From Quercus robur (lineage: Eukaryota; Streptophyta; Magnoliopsida; Fagales; Fagaceae), in the NCBI RefSeq assembly GCF_932294415.1, contig NC_065537.1:51628302-51692301 (forward strand): a stretch of 64,000 bases of DNA, read 5' to 3'. Positions 14,601 to 26,765 of the stretch are shown here, piece by piece. Made by a program: the position numbers and the translations under genes. The notes under the pieces were generated by a model. It did not search any database, was not told the DNA's origin, and was given only the letters and a program-made list of their open reading frames with translations. Each line of letters starts with the position of its first letter. Positions within the stretch are counted from its first letter, which is position 1.

Positions 14601-14802
14601 TCAGTGGGGCATGTGTCAAAACCCCAGCTGTTGATGTTATTCACTTCACCTTGGTTAAGTGAATTCCTACCCTGGGTCAACTTCTTGGGCCCACTCTTAC
14701 TCAAGCCCATGTCATTCTTTTTGCTTTTAGTACTAGAAAAGTTTTTGTGGGATTGGTTTTGTTGGGAATGGACTAGCTGTACCTCCCAACGTCCCTCCTT
14801 AG
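11665..14802 (-). mobile_element. L1-type LINE, internally deleted and decayed
   Basis: The element is read on the minus strand. It ends at an A-rich tail (reverse complement of 11665-11678) and is flanked by a perfect 12-bp TSD. From 5' to 3' it holds a region of unrecognised or ORF1-like character (about 14802-14170), reverse transcriptase (about 14160-13440), RT thumb/connection (13232-12891), a zf-RVT zinc region (about 12887-12447) and an RNase H domain (about 12177-11700). The endonuclease and the first RT motifs expected of L1 ORF2 are missing, so an internal deletion lies near 14165. Total length is 3138 bp, about half of a full plant L1. Confidence 0.85.
11693..14160 (-). pseudogene. 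LINE ORF2 relic: RT, zf-RVT, RNase H
   Basis: Minus-strand pieces in several frames make up the C-terminal half of an L1 ORF2. Visible are an RT segment ending in KVDLEKAYDR, then SCGLRQGDPISPYIF, and the catalytic box, which reads FPDD instead of the usual FADD. The zf-RVT region carries a C-X2-C and H-X4-C cluster (CELC...HTLRDC), and RNase H reads KLNTDG...VELWALKDG...CADRLARMG. There are in-frame stops (for example TAA near 14118) and frame changes, one at the A-run near 13738-13746. The product cannot be made. The family copies its own RNA into DNA at nicked targets. Confidence 0.85.
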
Positions 14803-14814
14803 CATTGGAACTTC
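14803..14814. repeat. Target-site duplication of LINE (right copy)
   Basis: CATTGGAACTTC, identical to 11653-11664. It marks the 5' end of the LINE at 14802. Confidence 0.8.
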
Positions 14815-16038
14815 ACTCCAATCCAATCATGAGAAAGTAAGGAGAGTGATTTGTAAAGCAGACCAGGCTCGGAAGAAAAGAAACAGAAAAAAGGGGCAAG
14901 GTCAAGATGAGAGAAGGGAGTGAACAATATTGTACACGAGTCATTAGTGCGTGGTCTTTCATAGCTCATGGCTTGACAAGAAGAAATTATGTAACAACAA
15001 ATGCGGCTCTCATGGAACTATTAGAAGAAGTAAAGGGTAAGAGACCTCAAGTGGAATATTTGGAAGATGAGGATGAACTAGTTTGAGAAGAAGAAGATCA
15101 CTAGATCAGGCTGATTATGAGAGAAAGGAGAAGACAATTGCTATCAATTTTTTTGCTAAAACTTGGAAATAAAGAAGAAGATAGTGTTGGGTGAATGAGT
15201 TCCTTGCCACAGATACAACTGCCATAACAGTTATAGATTCGGGATACAAAGCGTTGGTGTAAACACAATAATAATTGAAATTACGCAAGAGAAACTGAAT
15301 AAAATACTTCTGAATAATATTTATTTGGGAGAAATATACAAACACTATTTGGACTGAGGCATGACTCTCACTCTTTTTAAGGAGATTTAAATCCTCGTTA
15401 AGCTTTGTAATTGGTGCAACATTTTCTAACTTGTCCCCTGAAAAACAACAGCCGAACAAATGTCGAATGACTCGAACAACAATCTCTACATAAGGTGTTG
15501 AAACCCAAAGTTCCACAAAAAAGAACACATTTCTTCGACGAGAAATCTCTCTACTGTATAGTGTATTATAATGCTTGTAATTGCTATAACTTGAAATGGG
15601 TTTGAGTGAGTCTATTTATAGGTTCAATGAGCCTCATGAAATTGATGAGCCAAATTAATCTGATTAATATGGTTAATAGGTCCATAATTATGATGTAGTG
15701 GGTGTTACAAGATTAATTGTTGGATATAATGCTAATGGGCTAGTTACACAATTTAATGGATCATTTAAGCAGTTTATGAAGAAATAAATAGGCTCAAATG
15801 GCTTGTTCATTAATATTCTGTAATAAAAACTATGTATAAATTTGGGCCATTAACTCACTAATTGATAGGCTATTTATTCTGAATGGGCTATCACCTCACC
15901 CTTGCATACATATTTGGCTCAATATTGACTTCAATACATTTTAGCCCATTAATCACCAAACTTAAAACAATATAGGAATCTTTCTCATTTTTAATGTGGG
16001 ATTAAACATTTCTACTAACTCCTTATCTTCTATAATAA
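14815..16038. other. Intergenic DNA
   Basis: No recognised gene. The 15115-15528 minus-strand open frame has no domain that I can identify and its residue make-up is not protein-like. Confidence 0.4.
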
Positions 16039-16067
16039 CTAGTATGTAACTTGTGCTTATGCACGAG
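16039..16067 (-). mobile_element. Helitron 3' terminus
   Basis: Read on the minus strand: stem CTCGTGC / GCACAAG (16067-16050, one mismatch), then TTACATA and CTAG (16042-16039) followed by T. The last bases are nearly the same as at the 2068 terminus, so the two probably belong to one family. The element would extend to the right. Confidence 0.6.
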
Positions 16068-16330
16068 AATAATGAATTGTAGTAGTGCTATTGATGTTAA
16101 TTTGGGTTAGGGACGGCCGTAGGATTTTAAGCTAGCAGAGGCCGGAGTATAAAGAGAGGAAAAAAAAAAAAAAACCCTCCAAATAGGCATCATATAGTAA
16201 TTAAAAAATTATAAATACATAAAATCAGTGTTTCTAAATACATTAAGATGTAATCATTTACCAACAAAGACAAAATAATATTTTTTTTTAATATTAGGCT
16301 GGTTGTGATTTTTTTTTTTGGTTGAAGTTA

Positions 16331-16734
16331 GAGCATTCACAGTGGTGATGCTAAAAATTTTAACTTTTAGCATCTCAAAAAGCTACTTTATCTATTCCAC
16401 CACCTCACTTTATAATACACCAAATATCAAATGTTCTATTTTTTTTTTTATCATTTCATTTAAAATAATATAAACAACTTATTAAAATAATAAAGGAAGA
16501 GAGATAATTTGATTTTTTTAATTGAAGGAAGAGATAATCTTAATAAAATATTGTATTTTATTTTTAACAACTTGCTATAGTCAGCTAGTATTTATACTAG
16601 TTTACTGTAGTTGCAAAAAATTTATCTTTAACTTCTCCAATAACACATTATTTTTTGGTTCTTTAGTGGTAAAATAGTTTTTTTTTTTTTTTTTTTTTTT
16701 TTTTACTAAAATACAATCACCATTGTGAATGTTT
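16331..16734. mobile_element. Harbinger/Tourist-type MITE
   Basis: About 404 bp. Terminal inverted repeats GAGCATTCACAGTGGTGAT (left) and AAACATTCACAATGGTGAT (right, reverse complement) match at most positions. TTA lies on both sides (16328-16330, 16735-16737), the 3-bp TSD of PIF/Harbinger elements. The interior is AT-rich with a long T run and has no coding capacity. Confidence 0.7.
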
Positions 16735-16737
16735 TTA

Positions 16738-17819
16738 TTATTTTTGTTAAGTTTTTGGGTTGGATAGTTGTTATTTGGGTGAGGCTAGTTAGGCTTATTG
16801 AGGAGAAGGGGGCCTAAGGTTTTGGAAGGGGGGCCCAAGTACAAAAATAAAATATATAATAACTATTAAAAAACAAAAATTGGACCCAGGGGAGGCCTGA
16901 GCCCCCTTGGGCCCCCACCTGGGTCCATACTTGGCTTGGGTTATAAAATATATATGATATTAGTTCGACCAGGACAATCAGAGGTACTAAAATAGTTTTT
17001 TCTTGCAATTTTCATGATATTGGTTACGTCAAGTTTCTCATTACATTGCTATTATATATATAATTTTGAAAATCACCATTGGATACTATATATACAATAT
17101 CTATTCATAATCACTGTTCTTGAAATTCTACTAAAAACAACACAAAATAAAAGAATAAATTGGTCTAATAGTATCTTTTAAATTGAATGAGGATAGATGC
17201 ATGAGATCGTTCATCTCAATTATAATTTGTTACGTTCAAGATCCTAACATACAAAATATCTGAATAGAAACAGTATAAAAAATATACTCATTAGTTAAGA
17301 GAAAAAATAACAGCAAAAATCTAAACAATTTAATTTGTATGGAAAACTAACAAAAGCAAAATTCAATTTTGAATCTAATTAAATTTCATCTAAGCATTGG
17401 TTATATGTGTGTGTGTCTATATATATATATATAGATATAGATTCCAATATCTTTACATTTAAGTTATCCATTTTACTTATTTAATATTAAATGCTACAAC
17501 ACAAAGAAGTTCAATGAGTACCCAACCCGGACTTAGAGATAGGAAGTGCAATGAGATATTACTATTCCTTGGATTTTAGATAGATTGGACTCTGGACTAT
17601 ATAGGGTTGTCCACAGGTCGATCTAGATTAGGTTTGTGACCAACTTAGACTCGACTCGATCACTTTAGGTCCCCACAAACGCCAACCTCTATTGATTGAG
17701 AAGAACCTTGAATTCCGGCGAGTTGAATCTCTTTTGGCATCGGTCAGAGTAGGTTAATGGAAAAGAGAGCAAATCTAGCCGAAATCTCACCAAATTTGGT
17801 TGAAATTTCTTCTATTGTC
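16738..17819. other. Intergenic DNA
   Basis: AT-rich. A (GT)n/(AT)n tract sits near 17407-17435. Nothing else recognised. Confidence 0.4.
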
Positions 17820-18215
17820 GTGCTATTGCTACTAATGGATATGGTGACCAATTTTAATGGGTGAATGTTTATGAGGATGCACCATTTTGTGGAATTTTCT
17901 TTGAGTTTTATTTGGTTCTTCCTAATGAGGGAGTTGGTCGTAGGATAGGAAGGGGGTTTTTTAGGCATTGTATTCTTAAATTTCAAGCAATTTGTTTTGA
18001 CAAGTGGATTATTGTGAAATTTTCAATAATTGTTACTTTGATTTTTTGGTGAGGTAAATATATAAACAAACTTGAACACATATCCTAATCAAAAGAAGTT
18101 AGAATGAATTGAATATCTCTAGAAAATCACATGCATATTTTTATAATGATTAACCATACCATTTAAATTAGATTTTGAAAATATTTAAAAAGGAATTGAA
18201 CCTATTATATAACTA
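17820..18215 (+). repeat. Dispersed repeat, copy 1
   Basis: The stretch with CTACTAATGGATATGGTGAC, GGTCGTAGGATAGGAAGGGG, CAATTTGTTTTGACA and AATCACATGCATATTTT recurs at 39215-39435, and in part at 40360-40500. Short open frames in the copies share PN-GVGRRIGRGF, which may reflect an old coding origin. Family unknown. Confidence 0.65.
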
Positions 18216-18221
18216 CTCTAA

Positions 18222-18626
18222 GAGCATCCACAGCAGATGTGCCAAATGCCAAATATTTAGCACATTTAACACACCAAACACCAAAAAAACCCCTTTATGA
18301 GATGTTTCAAATCTCATAATTTTTGCCACATGTGAACAGTATCGTTTCATTTTGAAATGGTACGGACAAGAATGCTAAAAAAAAGAAAAAATTTATTCAT
18401 TTCTCTCTCATCATTTTTGACTTTTTCTCTTCTCTCTCTTTCTTGGTTTTTGGTGGGAGGAGTTAATATATTATTTTAATATGTAGTAAATATTATTTTA
18501 ATGTATAAAATTGAATGATAAAACATTTGATAAACGAGATGTTGTAAAATGATATAGTAAAATAATAAAATAAGCTTTTGGTGTGTCAAAATGACATTTT
18601 TTATTGAACATTTGCTGTGGATGCTC
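18222..18626. mobile_element. Harbinger/Tourist-type MITE
   Basis: 405 bp. The left end GAGCATCCACAGCAGATG and the right end (reverse complement GAGCATCCACAGCAAATG) form near-perfect TIRs. TAA flanks both sides (18219-18221, 18627-18629). The interior is AT-rich and non-coding. The TIR is shared with the longer element at 35587-36794. Confidence 0.8.
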
Positions 18627-18629
18627 TAA

Positions 18630-20959
18630 GAAATATCCTCAAACTATAATAGCGTACAGTTTAAAATAAATTATGTCACGTGTTCCAAAAAAAATAACAA
18701 AGGCACCATTACTTTCAAATCTTTAAGACCTATCTTTCAAGGGAATTACAACACATTTTCCTTGAAAATTTTCTACTTTTTTATTTTAGGAACTCCATGG
18801 TCCATTTTTAAAAAATAAATTGAAAATTATATAATTTTTTTTGTGCAATATCTCACTTGACTGAAGCACAATTTTGGCTTGTGAGTTGTAAAATGGAAGA
18901 AATTATCTACTCTTTGTTATGGAATGGAATACATTACTTTGATCAAATGGTTGGGTTTTCAATTGATGTTTGGTTAAGTCCATTCAAACATGGTCAAAAT
19001 TTTGATTTGGATATAAATCTGTAGTTATCAAAATTTTGAAATACAATTAGGATAAATGAACTCAACCAAACCTTGGTTATTGGGGGTCTTTCGGTAAAAA
19101 AATATCTTGGGATGCACATGGTACATGAAATATTTTGTGATAATTATGGAAGGTCAAATTGACTTATTAGTAAGAACTTGCTGATTACAAACATGTGAAC
19201 AACTATTATTAGTTTCTTTAAAAAACCTTCTCCTCTCTCCCTGTGTGTATGTGTTTAAAATACTTAATATTCTAAAAAAAAAAAAAAAAATATTATTGGT
19301 TGAAATGACCAATGGTGCTTAATAATTTGCCAATATCCTGGGTCTTTATTTTGACATTATTAATACACACTGGTGAAGAAATCATGACAACATCAATTTC
19401 CATAATTCTCATTTTGGAAAGAGGAGAAAGAAGGAAAACGATTCCAACAAATTAGTGATGGTTAAATTTTGTCCATTAATGCTATCACAATTTAAATAAT
19501 AACACAATCAAAAAAAATTGTAGACAGTCACATAAAATTAGTAAAGAGAGGATGAATATAACAAAAAAGAGAAAGTGTACAAGAGAGGTTTTTAGAACAT
19601 AAAAGAGAAAGTGTACAAGATACGTTAATAGAAAAACTAAGCCATTATGACAATAACCTATATTAAAAACCCTTCTTAAACACTCAATTATTGATTTCAT
19701 GATTGTGAGAATCACATCCAAAGAATGATGGAGCAATTAATTCCTCGAGGTAGTTACTCGCTAAGTGTTGCTATAACACCCAAATTTTGGGTTTTTCAAG
19801 TACAAATCATTTGTACTACTTTTTATGTTCTACTATATCTTTCATCAATCCTAACTTTCCATGCATTTGTTTGACTTTCCTTATAAAATAATCTAAGTTT
19901 AAAACATACCATAATTGGTGGAATACAAAAAGTGGTTTGAAGGATTTGAATCCTTTACAGATGGAGTTGCAAGTTAATTTAATTAGGGGAGGAAATTTAT
20001 GAAAAACTCATGAAATTTATCCTTATTGTATCAGCATATAATCTACTGTAATAATATAATCACTTCATGTATCAACTTACGATGAAAGAAGAAGAGGAGG
20101 TGGAGAATAAATATATAGATACATAAAATTTGTACTAAGCAAATTGTCCTTCTATCTATAAGATTAAAAAATGTAAGGTGTTCGTGTTCTTTAATATTAA
20201 TTAATGAATAGGTGGATAAATTTCTTATTATTATTCATTTTCATTCGATTAAAATTGGGTTGGTAGATGAAAATGTGCTGGAGAATTTACGTGTCAATGC
20301 CGGACATGAAATTGCGTCATTTAGATATTAGGACAACTTTTCTACTTGAAATTAAAAGAAGACATCTTTGTGATTCATCGTGAAGAGTCCGATTGAACAA
20401 GGATGATAATAAGGTCTTCAATTTTTATAAATAATGATTGCAGTGATCTTTTTCTTATTTATGGGAACACTTATCTTCACACTGTATGGACGAAATATTT
20501 GTGTGTATAAATAGGGTTTAATTACCATTAAATTAAAGTAAAACCTAGATGCCTTTTAATAGGCCCATTCGCACCATTTCCCTATACAAAAAACCTATTA
20601 TCTGTAGATACATAAAAGGACTTACATCAATATACAATAAAATATAGTTTAGAATGTTTGGGAAAAAAAATGTAGCTTTTTTGGTGAGGCTTTAAGCAAA
20701 GCTATTACTGTAGAATCAACTTAAGCCGTATGATAATCAACTTAAGCTATTACTGTAAAAATGTAGCTCTCTCTCTCTCTCTCTCTCACTATCTCAATCT
20801 GTCTGTCTCTCCCTTATGTTTTTTATGCACTCTCACCGATCAGTAGCTTAGTTCAAGTAAACTGCCCTCTAAACCGACCCGACCCTATTCTCTATCTCTC
20901 AAACTCTATCTTTTCGTTCTGATTTCGTCTGCCGAATTGTTTGCTGGATCTTCAGGAAA
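18630..20959. other. Intergenic DNA and PPR gene upstream region
   Basis: AT-rich, no gene recognised to about 20700. A (CT)n tract at 20767-20788 and a CT-rich leader precede the PPR start codon and probably lie in its 5' UTR. Confidence 0.45.
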
Positions 20960-22756
20960 ATGGGTACGCTGCTTCGTACTTCCCACTCTTCTTTTCGTTC
21001 TTATTGTTATTCTACTCTTACTGCTGCTGCTAGTATTGCTAGTGCTAAAGAAAACCCGAATCACAATCTGAATCAAAATCAATTCTTGGAATCTGTTAGA
21101 GATCAGTGCAAATCTAGAAGCTTTAGGAATGTTGGTCATGCCTTACACCTGTTTGATACAATGCTTCACATGCGCCCTTTGCCTAGCGTTAACAATTTTA
21201 ATCACGTGTTGGGTGCCATTGCAAGATTGAAGCATTACCCAGTAGTCATTTCTTTAATTAATAGAATCAAATCATTTGGTATCTCTCCTGATGTTTATAC
21301 TCTTAGTATTTTGGTTAACTGTTTCTGCCATTTGAACCGAGTAGATTTTGGGTTTTCTGTCTTGGCAACAATTTTGAAACTTGGTTATCACCCAAACTCT
21401 GTTACTCTAAACACCCTTGTCAAGGGGCTCTGTCTTCAAGGTAAGATTGCTGGAGCTGTGAGGTTGGTAGAAGAAATGGAGAAGAATGGATATAAGCCTG
21501 ATGCATTTACTTGTGGAACAATACTAAATGGTCTGTGTAAGATTGGACAGACTAGTATGGCTATTAGGTTGCTTAGGAAGATGGTAGAAGGGAATTTTGA
21601 GCTTGATTTGACAGCGTATAACACAATCATTGATAGTTTATGTAAGGATAGATTTGTAACTGAGGCTTTGAACCTTTTATCTGGAATGATGAGTAAAGGC
21701 ATTCAGCCGGACCTTGCCACTTACAATTCCTTGATTCAAGGCCTATGCAATTTTGGCCGGTGGAGAGAGGCTACTACTTTGTTAAACGAGATGGTACAGA
21801 GGAAGATTGTGCCAAGTGTGAGGACTTTCAATATATTGGTGGATGCATTTTGCAAAGAGGGGATGTTGAAAAAGGCGAAAATTATTTTTGATAAGATGAT
21901 TCAAAGAGGTATTGAGCCTGACATAGTCTCTTATAATACTTTGATTGATGGATACTGTTTGCAAAATAAATTGAAGGATGCCATTGAAGCATTGAACATG
22001 ATGGTTGAGAGGGGTTGTTCACCTGATGTTGTTAGCTATAGCACATTGATTAATGGATTTTGTAAAAAGAAAAGAATTGATGAGGCAATGAATCTCTTTC
22101 ATGAGATGTCCAACAAGGGAGTAACTCCCGATGTTGTGACTTACAGCACTCTTATAGGTGGGTTTTGTCGAGTGGGGAGACACAAGGCTGCTCTAGAGCT
22201 ATTTCATAAGATTCAAGCATGTGGCCAACTTCCAGATCCCCAAACCTATGCTATCTTGTTGGATGGCTTGTGCAAGAATGGACAAGTTGTTGAGGCAGTA
22301 AAAGTGTTTCATAAGATGGAAGACAAAACATTGGGCAACGATATTGTGATTTACAACATTTTAATTGATGGTTTGTGTAATTTTGGAAATCTTACAGTTG
22401 CAAGAGAACTCTTTTATGGTCTACCTACAAAAGGATTGCAACCCAATGTTCGGACTTACACTATAATGATCAAAGGGTTTTGCAAAGAGGGGCTAATTGA
22501 TGAAGCGAGTGAGTTGCTAGAGAAAATGGATGGGAACCATATCTCTCCTGATGATCGAACATATAACACAATCATCCAAGGGTTGCTGCAACAGAATGAG
22601 ACAGCAAAGGCTATGGAACTTATTAAGATAATGGTTGACAAGGGTTTTTCAGCAAATGCAACCACTGCATCCATGTTGTTTGACTTGCTATCCGCAAATC
22701 CAGCAGATAAAGCACTTCAAGAATTACTTACTAAGACTTTGCCAGTCAATTTATAA
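20960..22756 (+). CDS. P-class PPR protein, RFL type, probably mitochondrial
   Basis: An intronless 598-residue protein. Residues 1-40 are rich in Ser, Arg, Thr and Ala with few acids, as in organelle transit peptides. From residue 76 there are 14 uninterrupted 35-residue PPR motifs (76-565), then a partial fifteenth (566-598). A half motif (ALHLFDTML) precedes the first. Consensus features such as TYNTLIDGLCK and P-D at the motif ends are clear, and there is no E, DYW or SMR extension. The sequence style matches the restorer-of-fertility-like clade, whose members bind specific mitochondrial transcripts and promote their cleavage or block them. Start chosen at the first ATG, just before the transit-like segment. 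All repeats are in frame, so the gene looks functional. Target unknown; see the predicted RNA code in the findings. Confidence 0.92.
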   Translation: MGTLLRTSHSSFRSYCYSTLTAAASIASAKENPNHNLNQNQFLESVRDQCKSRSFRNVGHALHLFDTMLHMRPLPSVNNFNHVLGAIARLKHYPVVISLINRIKSFGISPDVYTLSILVNCFCHLNRVDFGFSVLATILKLGYHPNSVTLNTLVKGLCLQGKIAGAVRLVEEMEKNGYKPDAFTCGTILNGLCKIGQTSMAIRLLRKMVEGNFELDLTAYNTIIDSLCKDRFVTEALNLLSGMMSKGIQPDLATYNSLIQGLCNFGRWREATTLLNEMVQRKIVPSVRTFNILVDAFCKEGMLKKAKIIFDKMIQRGIEPDIVSYNTLIDGYCLQNKLKDAIEALNMMVERGCSPDVVSYSTLINGFCKKKRIDEAMNLFHEMSNKGVTPDVVTYSTLIGGFCRVGRHKAALELFHKIQACGQLPDPQTYAILLDGLCKNGQVVEAVKVFHKMEDKTLGNDIVIYNILIDGLCNFGNLTVARELFYGLPTKGLQPNVRTYTIMIKGFCKEGLIDEASELLEKMDGNHISPDDRTYNTIIQGLLQQNETAKAMELIKIMVDKGFSANATTASMLFDLLSANPADKALQELLTKTLPVNL

Positions 22757-23504
22757 GGTGTATGTATATTTGTCAGAAGTGGTTATTTACTTCTTTTTTT
22801 TATGAAGTGATGTTTCTTTTCATATCATTGATGTTTTTTCCATTTCAAATTTTCTAGCAAAAGAATACCAATGGTAGGAAAGGTACTTAACATGCTAATT
22901 AAGCATTATGATCCCTGTTTGTATGTTACTGTTCTTTGAAATCTTCTTGTTGGAGTTGAAGTATATTGGAAGCTTAACTTGATCACATTTGAGTAAAATT
23001 TTGTCTTAAGGTTTCAAGTAATTGTTTTTTATTGCAGCAATGATGATGATGATGATGATGTTTTTGGGGAATCAATAATGGGGTTGAACTCATATTTCTT
23101 AGGATGAGATAGGGTTTAATTTCACTTTTGGTACTCTCTCTCTCTCTCTATCTCTCTCTACATGCACAAACATACCCCTTGAGGAATGTTTATGTGTGTA
23201 TGTGAAGTTATGTGTGACAATGATCGCCGCTATGGAGGCTGGGATATCTATACCTACTTATATTTTCAAATCTAATTATGAAGGAAAAAATGAATTTTTG
23301 AGTGGTGATTGCTGATGAGAAAAGATAACTGTTGTATTTTAATTAAGGCTTGATTTGCAGCTTTGAGATATGTTTTCTTTGCAATCTAGAGAATTTAATT
23401 GGACACTAACTATTTATTTGTTCAGATCTAAAATATCTTGTTCAATAACAGGTCTACAATATCTTGTTCATATCTTTATTCAAGATATCGCACTCTTTCA
23501 CTCA

Positions 23505-23542
<38 letters not shown>

Positions 23543-25058
23543 AACACAAGTGAATTCACTATCACCACAATGGATCCAAACAAGAGAAAATGTTGACAAA
23601 GTAACAAAGATATAAAGTGAGTGGAACCAGAACAAAGCCAAGCTTGAAGAGCAAAATCCATCTTGCATTAACTCTCACACATTAGTAAAAAAACATGGAA
23701 CATAGAAGTGGAAGGCATAACTATTAGTATAACACATTGAGATGCCATATTTATACATGCTACATTTCAAAAAGAAACAATACATAATGCCAACATGAAA
23801 TGAACAATCAATATGTCAAGACCATATAACATACACAGATGACTGTGTAACAATGTTTTAACTTTTAAAGTAAAAGATTTGTATGCTCTCTCTTGCTTCC
23901 CTCAAAAGAAAATATCATAGAAAAAGAAAAAAGCAGAAGGAAGAGTAAAAAGTTCTCTGGCCATGAACATTGAAGAGAAGCCAATGGCTATAGTTTTCCA
24001 ATGAAAAATTGGAAGTTTATCACCTCCCATTGAAAGAAAAATTTGTAACTCCACATTTGAGCTGCAACTTTGACCTTGAAGACATACAAGCACATCCATG
24101 GTACTTTTAATCAGAAGATACAGATAACGAACAAGTATATTAATAAACTATTTGTCTAACTTCAGGTCATTTAATATTATTACATCTTTCCAGACTTTAA
24201 TCGATCCAATGAAGTTGAAACCTCCATATCCTAACAACTGCACTTCGATATAAAATAGGGTAATTTAGAAAAATAAAAATTAAAGAAAAACATTCTGCAC
24301 TTTAATGTTTCACAGATAGTTAAGGGCAATGGAAAGGGACAGAGTCTGATAATAAAAAGAAGAGGTGAGGTCAGAGTGTTGAGAGACCAGTGTTTTGGGA
24401 TGATAATAAAATATGCATAAAAAATTAAAATATAAATAGAATAATTTTTTTTATAAAATATGTTTTATTCCCCAAAAAAAAGAAAAAAGAAAAAAAAGAG
24501 ACATACAGGAGCCTAAAGAATATGGAGAAAAAAAAAAAATGTACATAGTGACAATGACGACTATAAATTCCGGAATGGATCTGTTACCAGTTACTCCCCA
24601 TGCTCCAAACCAACCAAATAAAGAACCACTAAACAAAACTACCAAATGGGTTCTTGTTGTAGAAATAGGATATGTATAAACAATTTAAACATATGTTAAA
24701 TGAGATACACACAGATGCATACACTCGGGGTGAAAACCTAACCTCCCATGTGGGGTGGAACAGGGCAGGTCAAACGGGGTGGAGCATTTTGTCCTCTCTA
24801 ACCAACATAATTAAGGCTCCATTCCATACAAGAGGGCAAAGCAATACACATTATGGTCCACCAACTACAAAGAGAACAACCACATAACTATGGAACTCGA
24901 AAAGCCTTAACTGTCAAACCAAACAGATTTTCAAAAAGTCAGCATAGCTGTAGCTTCAGCTGTAACCAAATAATAAGCCCAAAACCACATCCCAAACAAC
25001 CAACTGATAAATTGATCAACAAACAAGCTCAAAGCCTAGAAAATATTTTTTCCTTGTT
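22757..25058. other. PPR 3' flank and intergenic DNA
   Basis: 3' UTR and downstream DNA. (GAT)n lies at about 23041-23061 and (CT)n/(CA)n at about 23505-23541. No gene recognised; the short frames here look like chance. Confidence 0.45.
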
Positions 25059-25216
25059 GTGACCACCCTTCCTACCATTGGTATTCTTTTGCTATATTGT
25101 TAACATTGGTATTTTTTTATGAAGAGATGTTTCTTTTCATATCATTGATGTTTTTTGGGAGAGATTGTGACCACCCTTCCTACCATTGGTATTCTTTTGC
25201 TATATTGTTAACATTG
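25059..25216. repeat. Rearranged duplication of the PPR 3' flank
   Basis: A unit of about 49 bp (GACCACCCTTCCTACCATTG...) occurs twice, 108 bp apart (about 25060 and 25168). Its core is the reverse complement of 22857-22880. Between the two, 25112-25156 is a direct near-copy of 22794-22839, differing by one base (GAAGAG versus GAAGTG). This looks like remains of a duplicated and partly inverted PPR downstream region. Confidence 0.75.
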
Positions 25217-25448
25217 TTCTATTATATAATGTGCTGCTTGTTTGCAGTTATGGGTAGTTGGATTTTACAAATTCTTTTGTTGCTTAGAATTTCGCAGGTG
25301 ACACTTATTTTCATAATAATTAACTAATATATCCAAACATTTGAAAATATATTTATAATAATTTGTGATTAAAAAATATTTTCCTTAGGGTTGTTTGATC
25401 AATCGGTTCACATTTGCCCTTTTCCTTCCATTTTGGGTTTTAATCCCA

Positions 25449-25477
25449 CTAGTCGTGGAACCCGCGTGTTGCGCGTG
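25449..25477 (-). mobile_element. Helitron 3' terminus
   Basis: On the minus strand, a GC-rich hairpin (CACGCG...CGCGGG, 25477-25461, one wobble pair) is followed by TTCCACGA and CTAG (25452-25449) then T. The element would extend to the right. A different family from the 2068/16039 pair. Confidence 0.5.
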
Positions 25478-25961
25478 ATAATATTTTTAAAGGGGTCTCA
25501 TTAATATATATAATTTTCAATTTGAACTATTTTAATAAATAATAATATTCATAATCATATTTTTATTTATTATAGTGACAATCACAAATGTAATATATAT
25601 AATTTATATTGTACCAAAATCAAAACAATACGATTTTTCTTAAAAATGATAAAAAAAAAATATTTGCATCAAGAAATACATATGAATTAGTTAATAACAG
25701 GACAATGAGGGTACAAACCTCTAGTTGGAGATCCTACTATGGGCAGCTATTAGGTTGTATCTTTTCTACCATCAATGATTAAGCAAGACCTGTGAATACA
25801 TTTTCTATAGACAATTTTTTAAAAATATTTTTATTTGTCTTTGACTTCATTTTTCAATTATAAGCAATCAAAAGCTGAATTCTAAAAACACAAACATTCA
25901 TCAATCTAAGGTAGAAATGCAAGAAAAATAATAATAAAAAATCCAACAAAAAATGAAAAAA

Positions 25962-26002
<41 letters not shown>

Positions 26003-26756
26003 TTTTTTGTATAGGAAAAATATGCATAGAGTGGAAGAGATCCATTGCCAAATTTATAATAAGATGGTGAGAATTAGAAGAGCTAAAATAAGGAAGATAA
26101 AAGGGCAAAATAATATTTAAATTTAAAACCGCCTAAGAGGAATATATGTAGACAGCACTTTGGTTTGATTTTCCATTGATTTATTATTTAGTTATAACAT
26201 AAAAATTAAAGTAAATGAATATGTAAATTTAAAACTGCCTAAAATGAATTTTTTTTTTTTTTTTTTGAGAAGAGCCTAAAATGAATTTGTAAAGTCAATA
26301 TATTTATATAGTTAATATGATAAAAAATAAATATGAAAAAGACTAATGATGTGGTTGATGAGGTGGCTCAACAGGAGCGTATCAACAATAATTTCTATGT
26401 TTCAGCTTTTAGATATTTATAGATGTTGTATATTTATTGGCATGTCAATTAAAGATTTCTATCCGAGGAAATGAAATAGTAATATAGAAATACTACTTAA
26501 ACACATTGTATCACCTTTAAAAAAAAAAAAAAAATTGATAAGAACATTGTATCACTTTATTTCACTATGAATGCTGTGTTACCGAGATACTTAAATCAAC
26601 AAAGATGGTAATGGTCATCAATGCTTAGGTGGATTTATGCTACATCTAGTTGCATGCATTCACTACTAGGTTTGGATTATAGCATTGAAGTTTTATTTAT
26701 TTATTTGTTGGAGAAGGTACCAGCTTTTGTGTTGCTTGGTCAATGTAATTACATGA
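25478..26756. other. Intergenic DNA
   Basis: AT-rich with a (GA)n tract at about 25967-26000. No gene recognised. It may be the body of the Helitron ending at 25449. Confidence 0.4.
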
Positions 26757-26765
26757 TTGATTTTA

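Noticed and set aside
15115..15528. 137-residue minus-strand open frame
   Set aside because: No recognisable domain, hydrophobic/AT-driven composition and no support from neighbouring exons.
21436..21702. Antisense frames over the PPR gene
   Set aside because: Mirror images of the PPR codons with no support of their own.
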